Positions 1-11,240 of a stretch of DNA of 64,000 bases are shown one piece after another. Below the pieces are notes generated by a model. That model was given only the letters and a program-made list of their open reading frames with translations. It was not told the origin of the DNA and searched no databases. Made by a program: the position numbers and the translations under genes. This DNA is from Anthonomus grandis grandis. Its lineage: Eukaryota; Arthropoda; Insecta; Coleoptera; Curculionidae. The DNA lies in assembly GCF_022605725.1 (NCBI RefSeq), contig NC_065551.1, positions 17,732,001-17,796,000 of the forward strand, given 5' to 3'. Numbering within the stretch: position 1 is the stretch's first letter; each line of letters opens with the position of its first letter.

Positions 1-119
1 GTTCATTAGTATCAGCATCGACAGTCTTGTTATTTTCTGTTATTTTCAATTTTTATATTGAATTTATTGTTTTCGGTGGATTATAACCTTTCGAGGTTGT
101 TTCTTATGGTTAAAGTCCC

Positions 120-1460
120 AGGTAGCAAAATGATGTCTTGAAGACGTAGTTTTCCGTACTTTTTGGTCTATATGTAGAGTTATTTTTTGACGTTCTTACG
201 GCCTTAAAATGACGTACATTTGTAACATCCTATAAATTACAACAATATGCTGATGATTCTCAGATATACATGCCATTAAATTTTTTAAATTTTAATATTT
301 CTGAGCAAAAAATTAAATTGGATATACTAAACATAGTTAATCATTCCAATGTAATTCAGGAATTCTGAGACACTTATATGAAAGTATAAATATTGAGATT
401 AATGGAGAAAAAATTCCAGTTGTCAATGAAGTGAAAATATTAGGATTGACTTTAGATTCTAACCTTAGTTTTGAGACACACATTAAGAATAAATTAAACA
501 TAGGCTATATGCGTCTTCGAAATCTGTACAGATTTAAAAATGTCTTAAAGAGTAAAACCAAATATTATCTCTGCAATAGCCTTATTCTTTCCTTACTCGA
601 CTCGGTGATATCATATATTCTAATTCTATAACACCTGAGCTGTCTAGATCTATACAAAAATTGCAAAATAGCTGTGTAAGATGTTCTTATGGCGCTGCCT
701 ATCGGAAGCAAATCACACCTTATTTAAACATAAATTCTATTTTAAATATGGAAAGGAGAAGAAAATTACACATATATGCCTTTATATATAAAAAAATAAA
801 GTCGGGTCAACCCCCTTATTAAGATAAGTTATTTACTACTCTCTCGCATTTACACAATACTCGTAATATTGGAAGTTTTAGGATACCTCAACATAGAACG
901 AGTAACTTCCACAAGTCATTTTCGGTTGTCGGAGTTACAATGTGGAATAACTTGCCAAATAATATTAAAGATTTGTCACTTAATAAATTTTACACCAAGA
1001 TTAAGCAAATTCTTCTAGACTCCCAACGAGATGCCTAGTAGTATGTTTAATATAAACTGCAAAATCAGCTAAGACCAAACATAAGCTGGCCTGTTCAATC
1101 TTCCTTTTGTAGTTCTCTTTTGTCTATTCTTGTTGCCTTTCGTCGCATGCCAGCCAAATTGCTTTGCCATTTTTTGTTTCTGCCCTTTTTAGTTTTAGTT
1201 TTGTTCTTTTTTAGGTTAATTAGGAATTTTTTTTTGTGTTTATTTATAATCTTTTCAGTTTCAATATGATGGTTTGTAATGTAATCTTTTGACTTTTTTT
1301 GACATCCAAAATGACGTCTTAAGAGACGTCACTGAGACGTCCTAAATAAAGGCTAAAAGACGTCTTAAACGCAATAGAAATAGACGTCTGGAAGAGGTCA
1401 AATATTTATATAGGACGACATTTAAAATGACCTTTAAGGACTTCTTGAGTATAAAAAAAC
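120..1460. repeat. GACGTC-rich dispersed repeat, copy A, split by a LINE
   Basis: Bases 120-230 and 1302-1460 together match an uninterrupted copy at about 20255-20520. The right part contains five GACGTC hexamers between about 1312 and 1390. The copy is interrupted by the LINE fragment at 231-1301, flanked by ACATCC on both sides (225-230 and 1302-1307); the intact copy has this hexamer once, so the insertion is precise. A short match at about 3389-3440 may be the next part of the same repeat, displaced by later insertions. No coding capacity is visible and the family is not recognised. Confidence 0.65.
231..1301 (+). pseudogene. 5'-truncated LINE (Jockey/CR1-like) reverse transcriptase fragment
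   Basis: The fragment begins just upstream of the reverse-transcriptase catalytic box: QYADD is readable at about 246. The thumb-like region follows at about 431-630, with KILGLTLDSNLSFETHI, which resembles the (Y)LGI..D..L....HI block typical of Jockey/CR1-type non-LTR elements. The end of the ORF2 product is readable in pieces to about 1035, including the segment RIPQHRTSNFHKSFSVVG near 880-935. Stops and frameshifts break it several times. A T-rich 3' region follows. The 6-bp duplication ACATCC at both ends agrees with target-primed insertion. This is a dead 5'-truncated copy; the exact clade is uncertain. Confidence 0.75.
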
Positions 1461-1564
1461 ATACTTACTTAAATTCCAAGTATATATTTATTTATTCATT
1501 TTAAGTATACCATAATAAAACAAACATTCTTTGGTTAATTTTCTTGAGGAAACATAGATTTTCT

Positions 1565-2715
1565 TAATTTTCTTAAAACATGCATCAATACGCGGATGAT
1601 GTTCAACTTCTCATTTTCAATTAATCAAATTAATACCGCCATAGGGAATATAAATTCTGATCTTGTGCAGGTGTCTATTGGCTGCAAACTATTGGTTTTT
1701 GAGATTCCTGTGTGGAATAATTTGGGCGTGAATGTCTCCATCCAGGGAGTTAATCTGCAGCTAACAAGCTGCGAAAAAATGTTAGGTATATTTGTCGATA
1801 ATAAACTTAATTTTGAATATCATATTTCTAATATTTTGCAAAAAGCTTACTATAAACTAAAAGTCTTGTACATGTATTAACATATTTTATCAACTAACAT
1901 TAAGTTAAAGTTAACTCAATCATTAGTCCTCTCAGTGATCAGTTATGGAAGCGTTTTCTTCTGGCCAGCCCTTGCTCAAAGAGATAAATATGGCTTGAAA
2001 AAATTACAAAATGCTTGCCTAAAATTTAGTTATTGTAAGCAAAAATATGACCATGTAACACCATTATTTATCGAATCCCAATGGCTAAGGCTGGAAGAAC
2101 GATTCAAAGTTTATATAGCTAGTCTCATTTATAAAACTGTCCACAGTGGAGTCTCCAGGTACTTGTATGAGGAGCCGGTAAGCTGCAGTAGCATTCATGG
2201 TCGTGATATGCGTCATTCTAAAAGTTTTTGTGTCCCAAAGCATAGAACTACCACATTTCGAGCCTCATTTAGCTATACCGGTGTTAAAATCTACAATGCG
2301 TTGCCTCATGATCTGAAGTGTGTGCATTCACTCGCTTCCTTCAAAAAATCTGCCAAACTCCATTTTAATAGTAGTTTATAGTTTAGTATTTTACGAAAAT
2401 CATGTTTTTTCTTTTTATCACTTTTTAGTTAACTATATTACTTGATTAAATGTATGATATGATTATGTCTGTGTAGGATCGTTTTGTTTTATAAGCTTAA
2501 TTATAGTTACTAATTTATAGTTTGACTTATATATATATATCAGTACTTCAAAATAATATATAATATATATATATTATTTTGAAGTACTGTTTTTAAGTGT
2601 GCGGTTAGAGAGAGTAGCCATAGGCTAGATCTCGCCGCATTTATAATTGTTATTGTAATTTTTTATTTCCGTAATATAAAGGCATATTTATTTATTTATT
2701 TATTATTTATTCGGG
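1565..2715 (+). pseudogene. 5'-truncated LINE (Jockey/CR1-like) ORF2 3' end with TTTA tail
   Basis: HQYADD, the reverse-transcriptase active-site block, is readable at about 1580. The C-terminal part runs through frames at 1596-1880 and 1935-2381. It includes MLGIFVDNKLNFEYHI, then ISYGSVFFWPA, and a terminal stretch with FCVPKHRTTTFRASFSYTG, all typical of the end of ORF2 in insect non-LTR elements. One stop codon near 1878 splits it and a frameshift lies near the active site. The 3' untranslated region ends in a short TTTA-type microsatellite at about 2685-2712. Like the LINE at 231-1301, it starts immediately before the active-site box. Confidence 0.75.
2541..2589. repeat. Perfect hairpin, 21-bp arms
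   Basis: Arms 2541-2561 and 2569-2589 are perfect reverse complements around a 7-nt AT loop. The hairpin lies in the 3' untranslated region of the second LINE fragment. Confidence 0.9.
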
Positions 2716-4340
2716 ATAAAAATATTGACATTTCCTCCTGAGTAGTTAATAAGACATCTTTTTATAAACAATGTCGTTTTTTACATACACTTTTATAAAA
2801 AAATTATACGTAATTAAACGTAACATACCCTAAAACCTTTGGTGTGATGCTAAAATTACGAGACAGTTTTACCACTAACCAAAAGGTTAGTTATTTATAT
2901 TTTGATTAGTGGTAAAACTGTCTCGTAATTCGTAACATAAATATAATAAGGCATATACTAATACAAATTTATGCTTTTATTTCTTAACTAGAAATCCAGA
3001 CTGGCAAAAATCAAATAATTATATTAAATCAACGTGAAAAAAACGTGAAAAAAATAATTTCCTTTAACAAATGGAGCTTATGAAGACTGCTGCTGCGAAA
3101 AGCTATATAAGAAGTAAATTACTTTTGTTGCATAATAGGAGCAAGTAAAAAAGCTATTAAAAAAATCCTGTCGATATTTAAACCATTAAAGTATAAAATA
3201 ATGTACGTAATTTGATCCAATTCAACCATTTGCTAAAGGTAGTAAGCATGTCCGACACCCAAAATGTGAAACAAACACCGAACGCAAAAGGAAATACAAC
3301 ACCAAACAATTATAAAACCGGGTTGCCCGTAATGCCGCTCGTCGGTCGGTAGCGATGGTGGGACCAGCGCCAGCGCCACCTATACCACCAATTGCATATC
3401 TTATTATAGTTACGTGATCGATTACTAAAAGTTAACCCTCTTTGGGTATTAATACACTAAACCGCCTCAGTGTATGCACATGTATGAAGCTTGTATGGTG
3501 AAAATCAGAATCGTATGTCGGCCATCTTGCTTGGCAAAATTGACAGGGAGTTGAGAGACAGTTGTTGACATTGACTGATGAACATCAGTTGTCATTGTCA
3601 TACCATTTGAGTTTGTTTTTCATTGCAATGAATGCAAGCGTGGGTTGAGTTTGCTATATGTTTTAAGGATGTTATTTTAAATTCATGACTTTTTTCTAAA
3701 AGGTTCTCTTTCGTTTCTCATTGTCTTTCGTTTCTAAGTAATGTTTTAATTGATTTGCAGCAAGCAATTCCAGGTTTCTGATAATTCGATTTTATTTATT
3801 ACTATTATGTTTTTGTATTGTCAATCTTTAATCTTTAAAATTTTTGTGACACACATGACATCGTTAAATCTATTGTTAGAACTATTAAGGAGGATTCATA
3901 AATTCCGTACCGTATGCAGTAAGACGTAACACGTAAGAAGTAAGAAGTAAGCTCCTTACAGTAAGTATCGTGCGAATCCATAATATAAAAACGTAAGAAG
4001 TAAAAAAACGTAGCAAAATTCATCCTGTCTTTGTCTTTCTGAATATTGTCCTCTCCTAAATCTTTACTAGCCTACCCCTTTTGATTGGTTATATTGGCGA
4101 ACATTGACGATTACTTACGATTCCGTAAGAAGTATAACGCAAGAAATGAAATTGAACCATAGGATAAGGATAAAAATCAGAAAACCTTAAATAGTGATGG
4201 CCCTGCAAGAAACCCCAAAAAGATCTGTCAATCAAAGATTCCAAAAAAGAGTCTGAAAATTTGAAACCTAAATTGTATTTTAAAGTAGTCGAATTTCTGT
4301 GATAATTAATAACTTAGGTACTCAATTATCTGTCAATCAT
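2716..4340. other. Intergenic sequence without recognisable gene
   Basis: No coding signal beyond chance frames. The stretch holds the palindrome at 2854-2930, a short match to the GACGTC repeat at about 3389-3440, and a segment at about 3885-4140 with several GTAAGAA-type units and a weak pair of inverted GGATTC motifs that may be a decayed short inverted-repeat element. A GC-richer patch at 3310-3390 is not recognised. Confidence 0.5.
2854..2930. repeat. Near-perfect palindrome made of a Penelope-like terminal sequence
   Basis: Arms 2854-2884 and 2900-2930 are reverse complements with one mismatch around a short AT-rich centre. The arm, containing ACGAGACAGTTTTACCACTA, is nearly the same as the sequence at about 57850-57880, where it adjoins a hammerhead-like motif and a GIY-YIG fragment of a Penelope-like element. 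This is therefore probably an inverted pair of Penelope-like ends, without any coding part. Confidence 0.6.
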
Positions 4341-4805
4341 ATATGTGTCTGGTCGACAGTTATTTTTGTAAACGGTTGGCAATACCGCATCCCTTCCACA
4401 TCACGACGTCACTATGCGCGAGGCGAGCGCCGCACGAGGTGTAGAAGCGGGAACTACTATTAGGCCTCTTTTACACGGTCAGGGTGTTTGTCCGTCCGAG
4501 TTTCGTCCCGTCACCCGGAATAGTAGAAATACATAGTTTAACATATGTTCTTTCACACTTTTCGGGCACGGGTGAATCGCCGTCCGGGCACACAAAACGC
4601 CCGGATATACCCGCTAGAGCTGACGGAGCTCGGACGGGCAAACGCCCATACTATGCTCTAGCAGACCATAGTGCGCAATGAATGCGTTTACATGATCCGG
4701 GTGTTTAATTGTCCGATTGGTCTATACCTATCTGCAGGTCAGTACCGTGTAGGCTGTTGTGAAAACTGTGTGTTTACTTTGTATTGTAGCTACGAGTATT
4801 TAATC

Positions 4806-6834
4806 ATGTCGAAAGAAGTAGAAGATATAGATTCTGAAATCCTGATTAGTTTAGTTCAGAATAAACCAGAAAAATGGAATAAAGCTGCTGAGGATTACAA
4901 AAATCGCAATAAAAAAACTGAGGCATGAAGAAGTATTTGCGCCCAGTTGAAAGAAAATTTTGAAAATTTAAGTGATGGAGAAAGAAAAGAGTTTGGTAAG
5001 TTTACAATTATTTTATTACTTGCCTCTTATTTTTATGAACATTGAACTAAACATACGCTAAGGTTGGAAAATAGTACTTATAATAAAACAAGTCATCTAA
5101 ATTTTTGACAATTGCCATGGTACTTTGCCTACTTCAGTTAGAAAAAAGTCACTTAGGACATTTCTAATATCATTAGCCGCCCTTCCACCTTGCATATTTG
5201 GTTGTGCTGACAAATCATTCATACCCAAAACTGTCAAGGTATCCTTAAAGTTATAGCCATCTCTTTTCCTCACGAAATTGTGAAGCACTATACAAGCTTT
5301 CACAATACTAACGGCAAAATCTCTATTAACATTCAAAGGTCGATGCAAAATTCTCCATTTGTTTGTCAGTATACCAAAGGAACACTCAACATATCTCTTG
5401 GCTCGGCTGAGGCGATAATTGAATATTCTTTTTTTCTGTGATAGTTCCTTTCCTCCAAAAGGCTGTAGTAAATTAGTATTTAATCCGAAAGCTTCGTCTC
5501 CTATAAGAAAATAAGGTATATTTGGACCTTCAGAACCAGGTAAAGGCTTTGCAGGTGGCAATTCCAAAATCTTTTCTTGTATACTCTTCCACAAAGTACT
5601 TTCTTTAAAAATACTTGAATCACACTCACTTCCATATGCGCCTACATCAGCATAAATGAATCGATAGTTCGAGTCAGCGACTGCCATCAACACAACTGAG
5701 AAATAAGACTTATAATTATAGTATAACGAATCACTAAACTCGGCTTTTACAATTCTAATACGTTTTCCGTCTACCGCACCAATGCAGTGGAAAAAATTTG
5801 CTCGTTTTTCGAATCCAGTTGCAACTGACTGAATAAATTCTTGTACTAAAGATGACCAGAGAATGTTACAGACCTCCCAAACAATTTTTGTACTTGTAGA
5901 AATTCCCAGTCGATAGCTATAATACAGATCTGTGAAGCTACATCCACTAGCCAGGTACCTGAAATTGAAAAAGAAATCAATTAAAAATTCTATACTATTG
6001 TAGATTTTTTGTTACAGGTCAAATAGTTGTTAAAAGGTGAAATAATATCAGAGACCAGTGGCTTAAATGGAAGAACCGAGACAAAAAATCAGGAGCTGCT
6101 TCATTAAAACTGAGAAAGTATGTGTATCACGAACAACTAAATTTTCTCGAGAAGGGCTTATATCACCGGTCAACTGAGTCTAACATGGCCTATAAGCAGA
6201 CAGATGAGGCAGGTCAGCAGGAAACAGAAAAACTCCAATCAGCAGATCGAGGGATGGAGACTCCAGATGCAACCCACCAAATTTCGCAAACTCCATCTGC
6301 AAAAACCCTTACCGTAAAGGCTACAGGTGTACAGCAGTCAACGAGAAAGAGGAAGCGAACTCTCGACAAATTTGAACTAAGGATGCTAAAATCTATTGAG
6401 GCAGAAGACCAAGAGGACCGTAATATGAAATTTTTTAAGGGCATTCTTCCTTTTATTCAAAAGTTCAATGACAACCAGATTGTAGATTTTTAGATGGGAA
6501 TTCTGCAGGTGAATAAAAACATTCAGAACGCTGTTTCTATTCCAACAACCCAACATCAACAGCTTCAGATTTATACTCTCCCATACTCTCAACACAACAA
6601 TACCCCTGCAACAATCCATTGCAGAACTCTCAGCAGTATCAGTCTTCTGGCATTTCATACACTTCACTGCTACCCAGTGTCTCCAATCAACATCAAACGA
6701 TTGTATCAAGTAACAATTCTACTAACGTAATATCTCCACCTTACCTGTCTCCTGATTCTAATGACACACAATCTATGAGTAATTATAACGATTTGTCATC
6801 CCCTTTCTCACAGAATTCAGATATTGACTTTTGA
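4806..6834 (+). pseudogene. Harbinger 1 MADF-BESS DNA-binding protein, two exons, broken
   Basis: Exon 1 is 4806-4995 and exon 2 starts at 6018. The intron begins GTAAG and ends TTACAG, joining phase 1. The N-terminal MADF domain reads SEILISLVQNKPEKWNKAAE, then YKNRNKKTEA, with NNIRDQWLKWKNRDKK after the junction. A basic region (about 6340-6365, RKRKRTLDKF) leads into a BESS-like motif with FFKGILPFIQKF at about 6430-6468. The C-terminal tail is Gln/Ser-rich. Such proteins accompany Harbinger transposases and are thought to aid nuclear import and end recognition. In-frame stops lie at 4926-4928 (probably a former Trp), 6038-6040 and 6491-6493; a frameshift near 6600 moves the tail into the frame ending at 6834. 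The gene is dead. Confidence 0.8.
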
Positions 6835-7241
6835 TTTTTTTTGAAGTGGAAATATATGTAATCTTTTATTAAAATAGGATATTAACCTAAAATGTATACT
6901 TTGTTTTTTATTTATTTTATAGAAACTTACCTTAATGCAATAGCCAACATTTGTTCAGGTTGGATGCAGTTCCTCATATTTGTATCTTGTTTTTATACCT
7001 CGGGCTGCACACATTGCAACAACTCATAAAAAGAAGTAACGCTCATACGAAAATAATTAAAAAACTTAGTTTCGTCTTCTTTCAATTGTTGAAAAAGCAC
7101 AAAGAAGGCCCCTTTCAAGTAGCGGCTTTCTAGCAACGGATGAACCCAAACTCGTCTATTACGCTGTTTTTTTCGCCGATGTATTAACAAAGCGATTATA
7201 ATCTTTTTGCATCTATCATTGTCCATGATAATCAGCGTCAA
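5097..7241 (-). pseudogene. Harbinger 1 DDE transposase (DDE_Tnp_4 type), two exons, one nonsense codon
   Basis: Exon 1 is 7241-6931 and exon 2 is 5958-5097. The intron (6930-5959) begins GTAAGT and ends TTTCAG, joining L-R-Y across the splice. Together they encode about 390 residues, the usual size. The N-terminus has RRVWVHPLLESRYLKGAFF, common in arthropod Harbinger transposases. Catalytic blocks are visible: IGAVDGKRIRI (first Asp), IYADVGAYGSECDSSIF (second Asp region), FLIGDEAFGL and YRLSRAKRYVECSFGIL (Glu). The only disruption I see is an in-frame TAA at 6993-6995, between CVQPEV and KQDTNMRNCI. The protein would cut and rejoin the element ends at TTA targets. The intron contains exon 2 of the opposite-strand MADF gene. 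Confidence 0.88.
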
Positions 7242-7509
7242 ACTGAATTACCTAGCACCAAATGGTCCGGAGTTTCGCAAACTCCCGTGTGAGGAGCGCT
7301 CCAGGGCGCTGCACGGCCGGGCGATCAGACGGACGGATAAATATCCTCACCGTGTGAAAGAGGCCTTACTCTCTCGCTCTTGACTTTCTGACGACGCAAG
7401 GAATGGCATCATACTATTTAATTTAATAATTTGTACTTAATAATGTCTTTGGCAAATAAATGTTGTTTTTATATTTTTAATGCAAATAATGTGAACACCA
7501 CACACTACA

Positions 7510-8310
7510 TATTATGGTCCTTCGTCGCTGGATTTGACTTCTGAACGGAATTTTAGTGCATTTTAACATCCGTACGGGACTTTCAACGAGGCTTTTACCG
7601 CATTTATTTGTGGCTTCAACTGGAAGACACGCCGACCGCCGACCCAATCGATACAAGTTTGGATATTTTGCCTTTTTGACGACGGGAACAACAAGACCGT
7701 CTTCTCAGGGAACACCGATTAGTTTTGCTTATTTCACTACAGGTTAGTGCGTTCCTTTCTCACTTTCTTTCCTTTACTTTTACCGGCCTCTCTTTGATTT
7801 ATTTGTTATTTTTTTTAATAAACTTAAACTTAAACTGCTTTGCATTTATGGTACTTTATGGTGGTTACTTTTGATGGTACTTTACATTGATTTACAGACG
7901 ATTTTGTGATAGTTGATGCTATTTTGGTGACAAAATATTAATACCTTTAATTGATATTTGTTTACGTTGCAATATATTACACATTTTGCTGGTATACTAT
8001 ACCTATTTACACTCATTTCTTTTGGTATTTCACACTCCTTTTGATGGTGATTTTCTACTATTTACATTTTATTAGAATTTGACATTTAATATACCTACTT
8101 TATTAATATTTTGCGCATTGAATTATACAGTTGTTGATGGCAAGTAGATATTTTACACATTTTTGATGTACTTACGTAGGTTTGATAACTTTACATGCAT
8201 TTTAATTAAGTGTTCTGAGAAATCTATTTAATTGCATTGTTTTATTACTTTGCCTCTACTTTGAACAATTTCTTTGAAACTACTTGTATTTGTATTATTA
8301 ACTATTTGAG
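7510..8310 (+). other. BEL/Pao 5' untranslated leader
   Basis: This lies between the 5' LTR and the gag start. It contains the presumed primer-binding region at about 7515. Beyond AT-rich sequence and a chance frame I see no conserved gene. Confidence 0.5.
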
Positions 8311-9690
8311 ATGGCTGACGCAAGAAATAAAAGAAAGTCCACTAAAGCTGCTCTTACACGGTTTGAAAACTATTTTCAAGCTATTAAGTCAAACAGAAAT
8401 CTTTCTCAATCTGATTTGGTGGAACTTAAAATGTATGCGCAAAAGGTTGATCAATTGTTGGAAAATTTTAACGCTGCTCAGATTGCCGCTACGGAGACTG
8501 ATATTATTTTTGATGAGCATGACAGTGAGTCTAAACAATTTGAAAATAAATTCTACCGCATAACATCTGAAGCAAGCAAATTTTTAATTGACCAGATGCA
8601 GCCGCAGGTTTTAACTTCAAACGTGGAAACTAATTTAGCATCTAATTCTAATAATGATGATTTAGCCAACATTAGACTGCTTCCAATAAACCTTCCAACG
8701 TTTGATGGTTCATATGACCAATGGTGGTTTTTTTTAGAGACACTTTCAATTCCTTAATACATAGCAATTTCAAACTAACACCAGCCAAAAAATTTCATTA
8801 CTTGCGCCTCTCTCTAAAGGGTGTGGCAGCTGAAACTATCTCATCACTTGAAATCTCTGACGCCAATTATGATGTGGCCTGGAACATATTAAATGAGAGA
8901 TTCGAAAACAAACAGATTTTAGTCAGCAACCATGTAACGGCTATTTTTAATTTGCCATCTTTATCACGTGAATCTGGACTTGGCCTTAGAGTCATATTTG
9001 ACGGCTTACAGAAGCACATGGGCGCCTTGACGGTTTTAAAGATGCCCACAGAACATTGGGATTCTAAATCTATTCATTCTAATACAAAACCTAATCTTTC
9101 ATATTGTGATAGGTGAACTTGACAATGTGACTAGAATAGCTTGGGATTCCAAAATCTTTTTTGAAAACTACTTACAAAGAACTTATAGATTTTTTAAAAG
9201 AGGTGCCAAATTTTAGAGTCTTTCGAAAACAGCTCTCTAAGAAACACTTCAAACAAAATCGAAAGGCCTCGCCAATCACACCCCAACTTTCACAAAAATA
9301 CTTCTCAGTCCTTTGTCGCCACTAACAGAAATAAAAAATGCACGTTTTGTCAAAAAGACCATCTCATCTACACATGTCCTCAGTTTTTACAAATTTCTGC
9401 TATTGAAAAATTAAATAATGCTAAACAAATGAAGTTATGTATTAACTGCCTTTTTATAGGCCACGTAACTAAAAACTGTAGGTCGTCTGGATGCAGAAAA
9501 TTTTGAAAATTCCACCATACCCTTCTACATTTCAACAGAACCGATTCTGGGACTGTACAAACCAATAATAATAACACATCTACCTCTTATTCCAACAGCA
9601 CTGAGACTGACTTGAAAGACGTAGCCACAACCTCTTTGTCTATACATGATTGTGATGCACACTCCTCTTATATACTCGCCTTGTAGTTTA
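8311..9690 (+). pseudogene. BEL/Pao gag-like polyprotein, broken
   Basis: The frame starts at an ATG at 8311 (MADARNKRKSTKAALTRFEN). It shows the capsid-like organisation of insect Pao/BEL elements (DUF1759 type): a helical N-terminus, then LPTFDGSYDQWWFF at about 8694-8735, then FHYLRLSLKGVAAE and DANYDVAWNILNERFENK. A frameshift falls in the run of T at about 8727-8734, moving the reading to the frame that ends at 9116. Beyond it, in other frames, are two zinc knuckles: CTFCQKDHLIYTC (about 9340-9378) and CINCLFIGHVTKNC (about 9440-9481). The reading ends near 9680, where a protease domain would begin; instead the sequence jumps to the pol end. The product would form particles packaging element RNA. 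Confidence 0.82.
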
Positions 9691-9749
9691 GTGGTAAATG
9701 AAAAGCTTAACTAGTGAGGTACTAGTAAGTAACAGTACTAGTGAGGACT

Positions 9750-9812
9750 GCTGCTGGGGAGTATAAGCGTCCAGTTACGAAGATTGCTGTCCTGCCTATT
9801 TATGATTTTTAA
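9750..9812 (+). pseudogene. Residual C-terminus of BEL/Pao pol
   Basis: EYKRPVTKIAVLPIYDF followed by TAA (9810-9812) ends 15 bp before the polypurine tract. It resembles the last residues of Pao/BEL integrase-containing pol. Protease, reverse transcriptase, RNase H and nearly all of integrase are absent. Just upstream, ACTAGTGAGG occurs twice between about 9710 and 9746, which could mark the deletion repair. Confidence 0.6.
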
Positions 9813-9827
9813 AGCCTGGAGACTTTC

Positions 9828-9840
9828 AAGGGGGGCGATA
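9828..9840 (+). promoter_or_regulatory. Polypurine tract of the BEL/Pao element
   Basis: AAGGGGGGCGATA lies directly before the TG of the 3' LTR, where plus-strand priming occurs in LTR retrotransposons. Confidence 0.75.
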
Positions 9841-10396
9841 TGTCTTGTCGACAGTTATTTTTGTAAACGCTTGGCAATCCCGCATCCCTTCCACATCACG
9901 ACGTCACCATGAGCGAGGAGAGCGCCGCGCGAGGTGTAGAAGCGGGAACTACTATTAAGGCCAATTCCCATCTAAGCAACATCAAGCGGCGCGACGCAGA
10001 GGAGAGCAGAGCAGAAAAATGCTGTTTACAATTGGATACGTATAACTCAATGGGGTCATTTCCATTTAATCAGAACGATGCTGCGCTGCTCTGTTCGGCG
10101 CTGCAAAATAATTTTAATTTCCCGTGAAGCATTGGTATGCAGAATGTCGCTCGTAAATTCGCCGCTCTGCTTGTTGACGGACAAACGGAAGATTTGCGCT
10201 CAGGCAGCAAATCTTTTTACCTTGTTTATTTTTATTTCTTAAAAGTCTGAAGTGATTTAGTTTAAACTATGGACGGAGAAAAAATTGATAAACTTATCGT
10301 TCTTGTGGCTGAATTTAGTGAGCTATAAGACATGGCTCATAAAAGTTATAGTAACCAACACAGGAGAGAAATAATTTGTTACTAATGATATGATTT

Positions 10397-10431
10397 ACTA
10401 TGAGTATTAATAAATAATTAATACTCATAGT
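10397..10431. repeat. Perfect hairpin, 15-bp arms
   Basis: Arms 10397-10411 and 10417-10431 are perfect reverse complements around a 5-nt loop, inside Harbinger 2. Confidence 0.88.
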
Positions 10432-10670
10432 TACTCATTGATGAGGCATTTATAGGCACTATTTTTAAAACTAATAAGTAACGGGAAATTTACTTTATTT
10501 ATTACCATACAAGTATAAAATAACTTTACAGTTGGTTATTTGACATTTTTAAGCATTTTGTATATAAATTGCATCTTCTTGCCAAGAAACTGCCCCTGAA
10601 TCAGAGTTAAAAATATCCCTTAAATGCATCTCTTATTTTGATTGCTACATTAGAGCATTTTCCACCAATG

Positions 10671-11240
10671 TTAGATATACTTGTGAAAACTGGTGCTATT
10701 TTCTGTTCTCTTTTGCTCTAGTACGGTCAAGAAGACATTATCATTTCTAAGGAAGTTATGCAAACAAAGACTAGATAAAATTATTTTATCTGCATTTTTT
10801 GGGTGAATCTGTATTTTACTTAAGAATATTCTAAACGTTTGACAAAGAATCCCAAAGGCATTTTCAGAGACTCTACGAGCTCTGGAGAGACGATAATTGA
10901 AAATTCTTCTATCTTGTGACAATCCGCGTCCTGAGTAAGGTCTCATTAAATAGGTTTTACAAGGGAACGCTTCGTCTCCCACTATTACATGTAGTAAAGG
11001 TTCGCCATTTACAGTAACTGGTCTATCCTTAGGCATTCCAAATGTTTAATTTTTAAGACTTTTTACCATATTCGAATCAGTAAATATCCCACCATCGTTA
11101 TTTTTACCGAATGCTCCAACATCCACGGCAATGAACCAGTATTCTGCGTCTTTATCTTGTAAAACCATCGTTAAATGAAAATAGCCCACTAATAGATTTT
11201 TTATTAATATAGGCAAAACAACGGCTACATTTCCACTCCC
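10671..11240 (-). pseudogene. Harbinger 2 DDE transposase C-terminal fragment
   Basis: The best frame is 11036-10671: HVIVGDEAFPCKTYLMRPYSGR, then IFNYRLSRARRVSENAFGIL, with the catalytic Glu in SENAFG and then LCLHNFLR. These are the conserved C-terminal blocks of Harbinger transposases. Upstream, to about 11240, the reading continues with YWFIAVDVGAFGKNNDGGIF (second Asp region) after a stop. The first Asp block and the N-terminal half are not recognisable, so the gene is truncated as well as interrupted. Confidence 0.82.

Larger units (their letters stand above)
4463..7365 (-). mobile_element. PIF/Harbinger DNA transposon 1
   Basis: Terminal inverted repeats start GGCCTCTTTTACACGGT on the left; the right end reads GGCCTCTTTCACACGGT in reverse complement. 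The identity continues to about 40 bp with CCGTCCG inside. A 3-bp TTA duplication lies at 4460-4462 and 7366-7368, the usual target of this superfamily. The element carries both expected Harbinger genes: a DDE transposase on the minus strand and a MADF-BESS DNA-binding protein on the plus strand. It is 2.9 kb long and sits inside the 5' LTR of the BEL/Pao element. Confidence 0.93.
4346..7509 (+). repeat. 5' LTR of the BEL/Pao element, interrupted
   Basis: LTR sequence is present at 4346-4462 and 7366-7509; the interval is the Harbinger element at 4463-7365. Removal restores about 260 bp matching the 3' LTR. The LTR contains TGACGTCAC-like sequence near 4405-4412. The sequence just downstream (from about 7515, TGGTCCTTCG) occupies the primer-binding-site position, but I cannot name the tRNA. 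Confidence 0.88.

Noticed and set aside
3885..4140. GTAAGAA-rich segment as a CRISPR or satellite array
   Set aside because: Units are irregular and few with no constant spacers; at most a decayed inverted-repeat element.
4671..4928. Frame of 85 codons as an independent small gene
   Set aside because: Its second half is the first MADF exon of Harbinger 1; the true start is the ATG at 4806 and it ends at a nonsense codon, not a natural stop.
6386..6709. Minus-strand frame of 107 codons
   Set aside because: It is opposite the MADF-BESS exon and shows no family motif.
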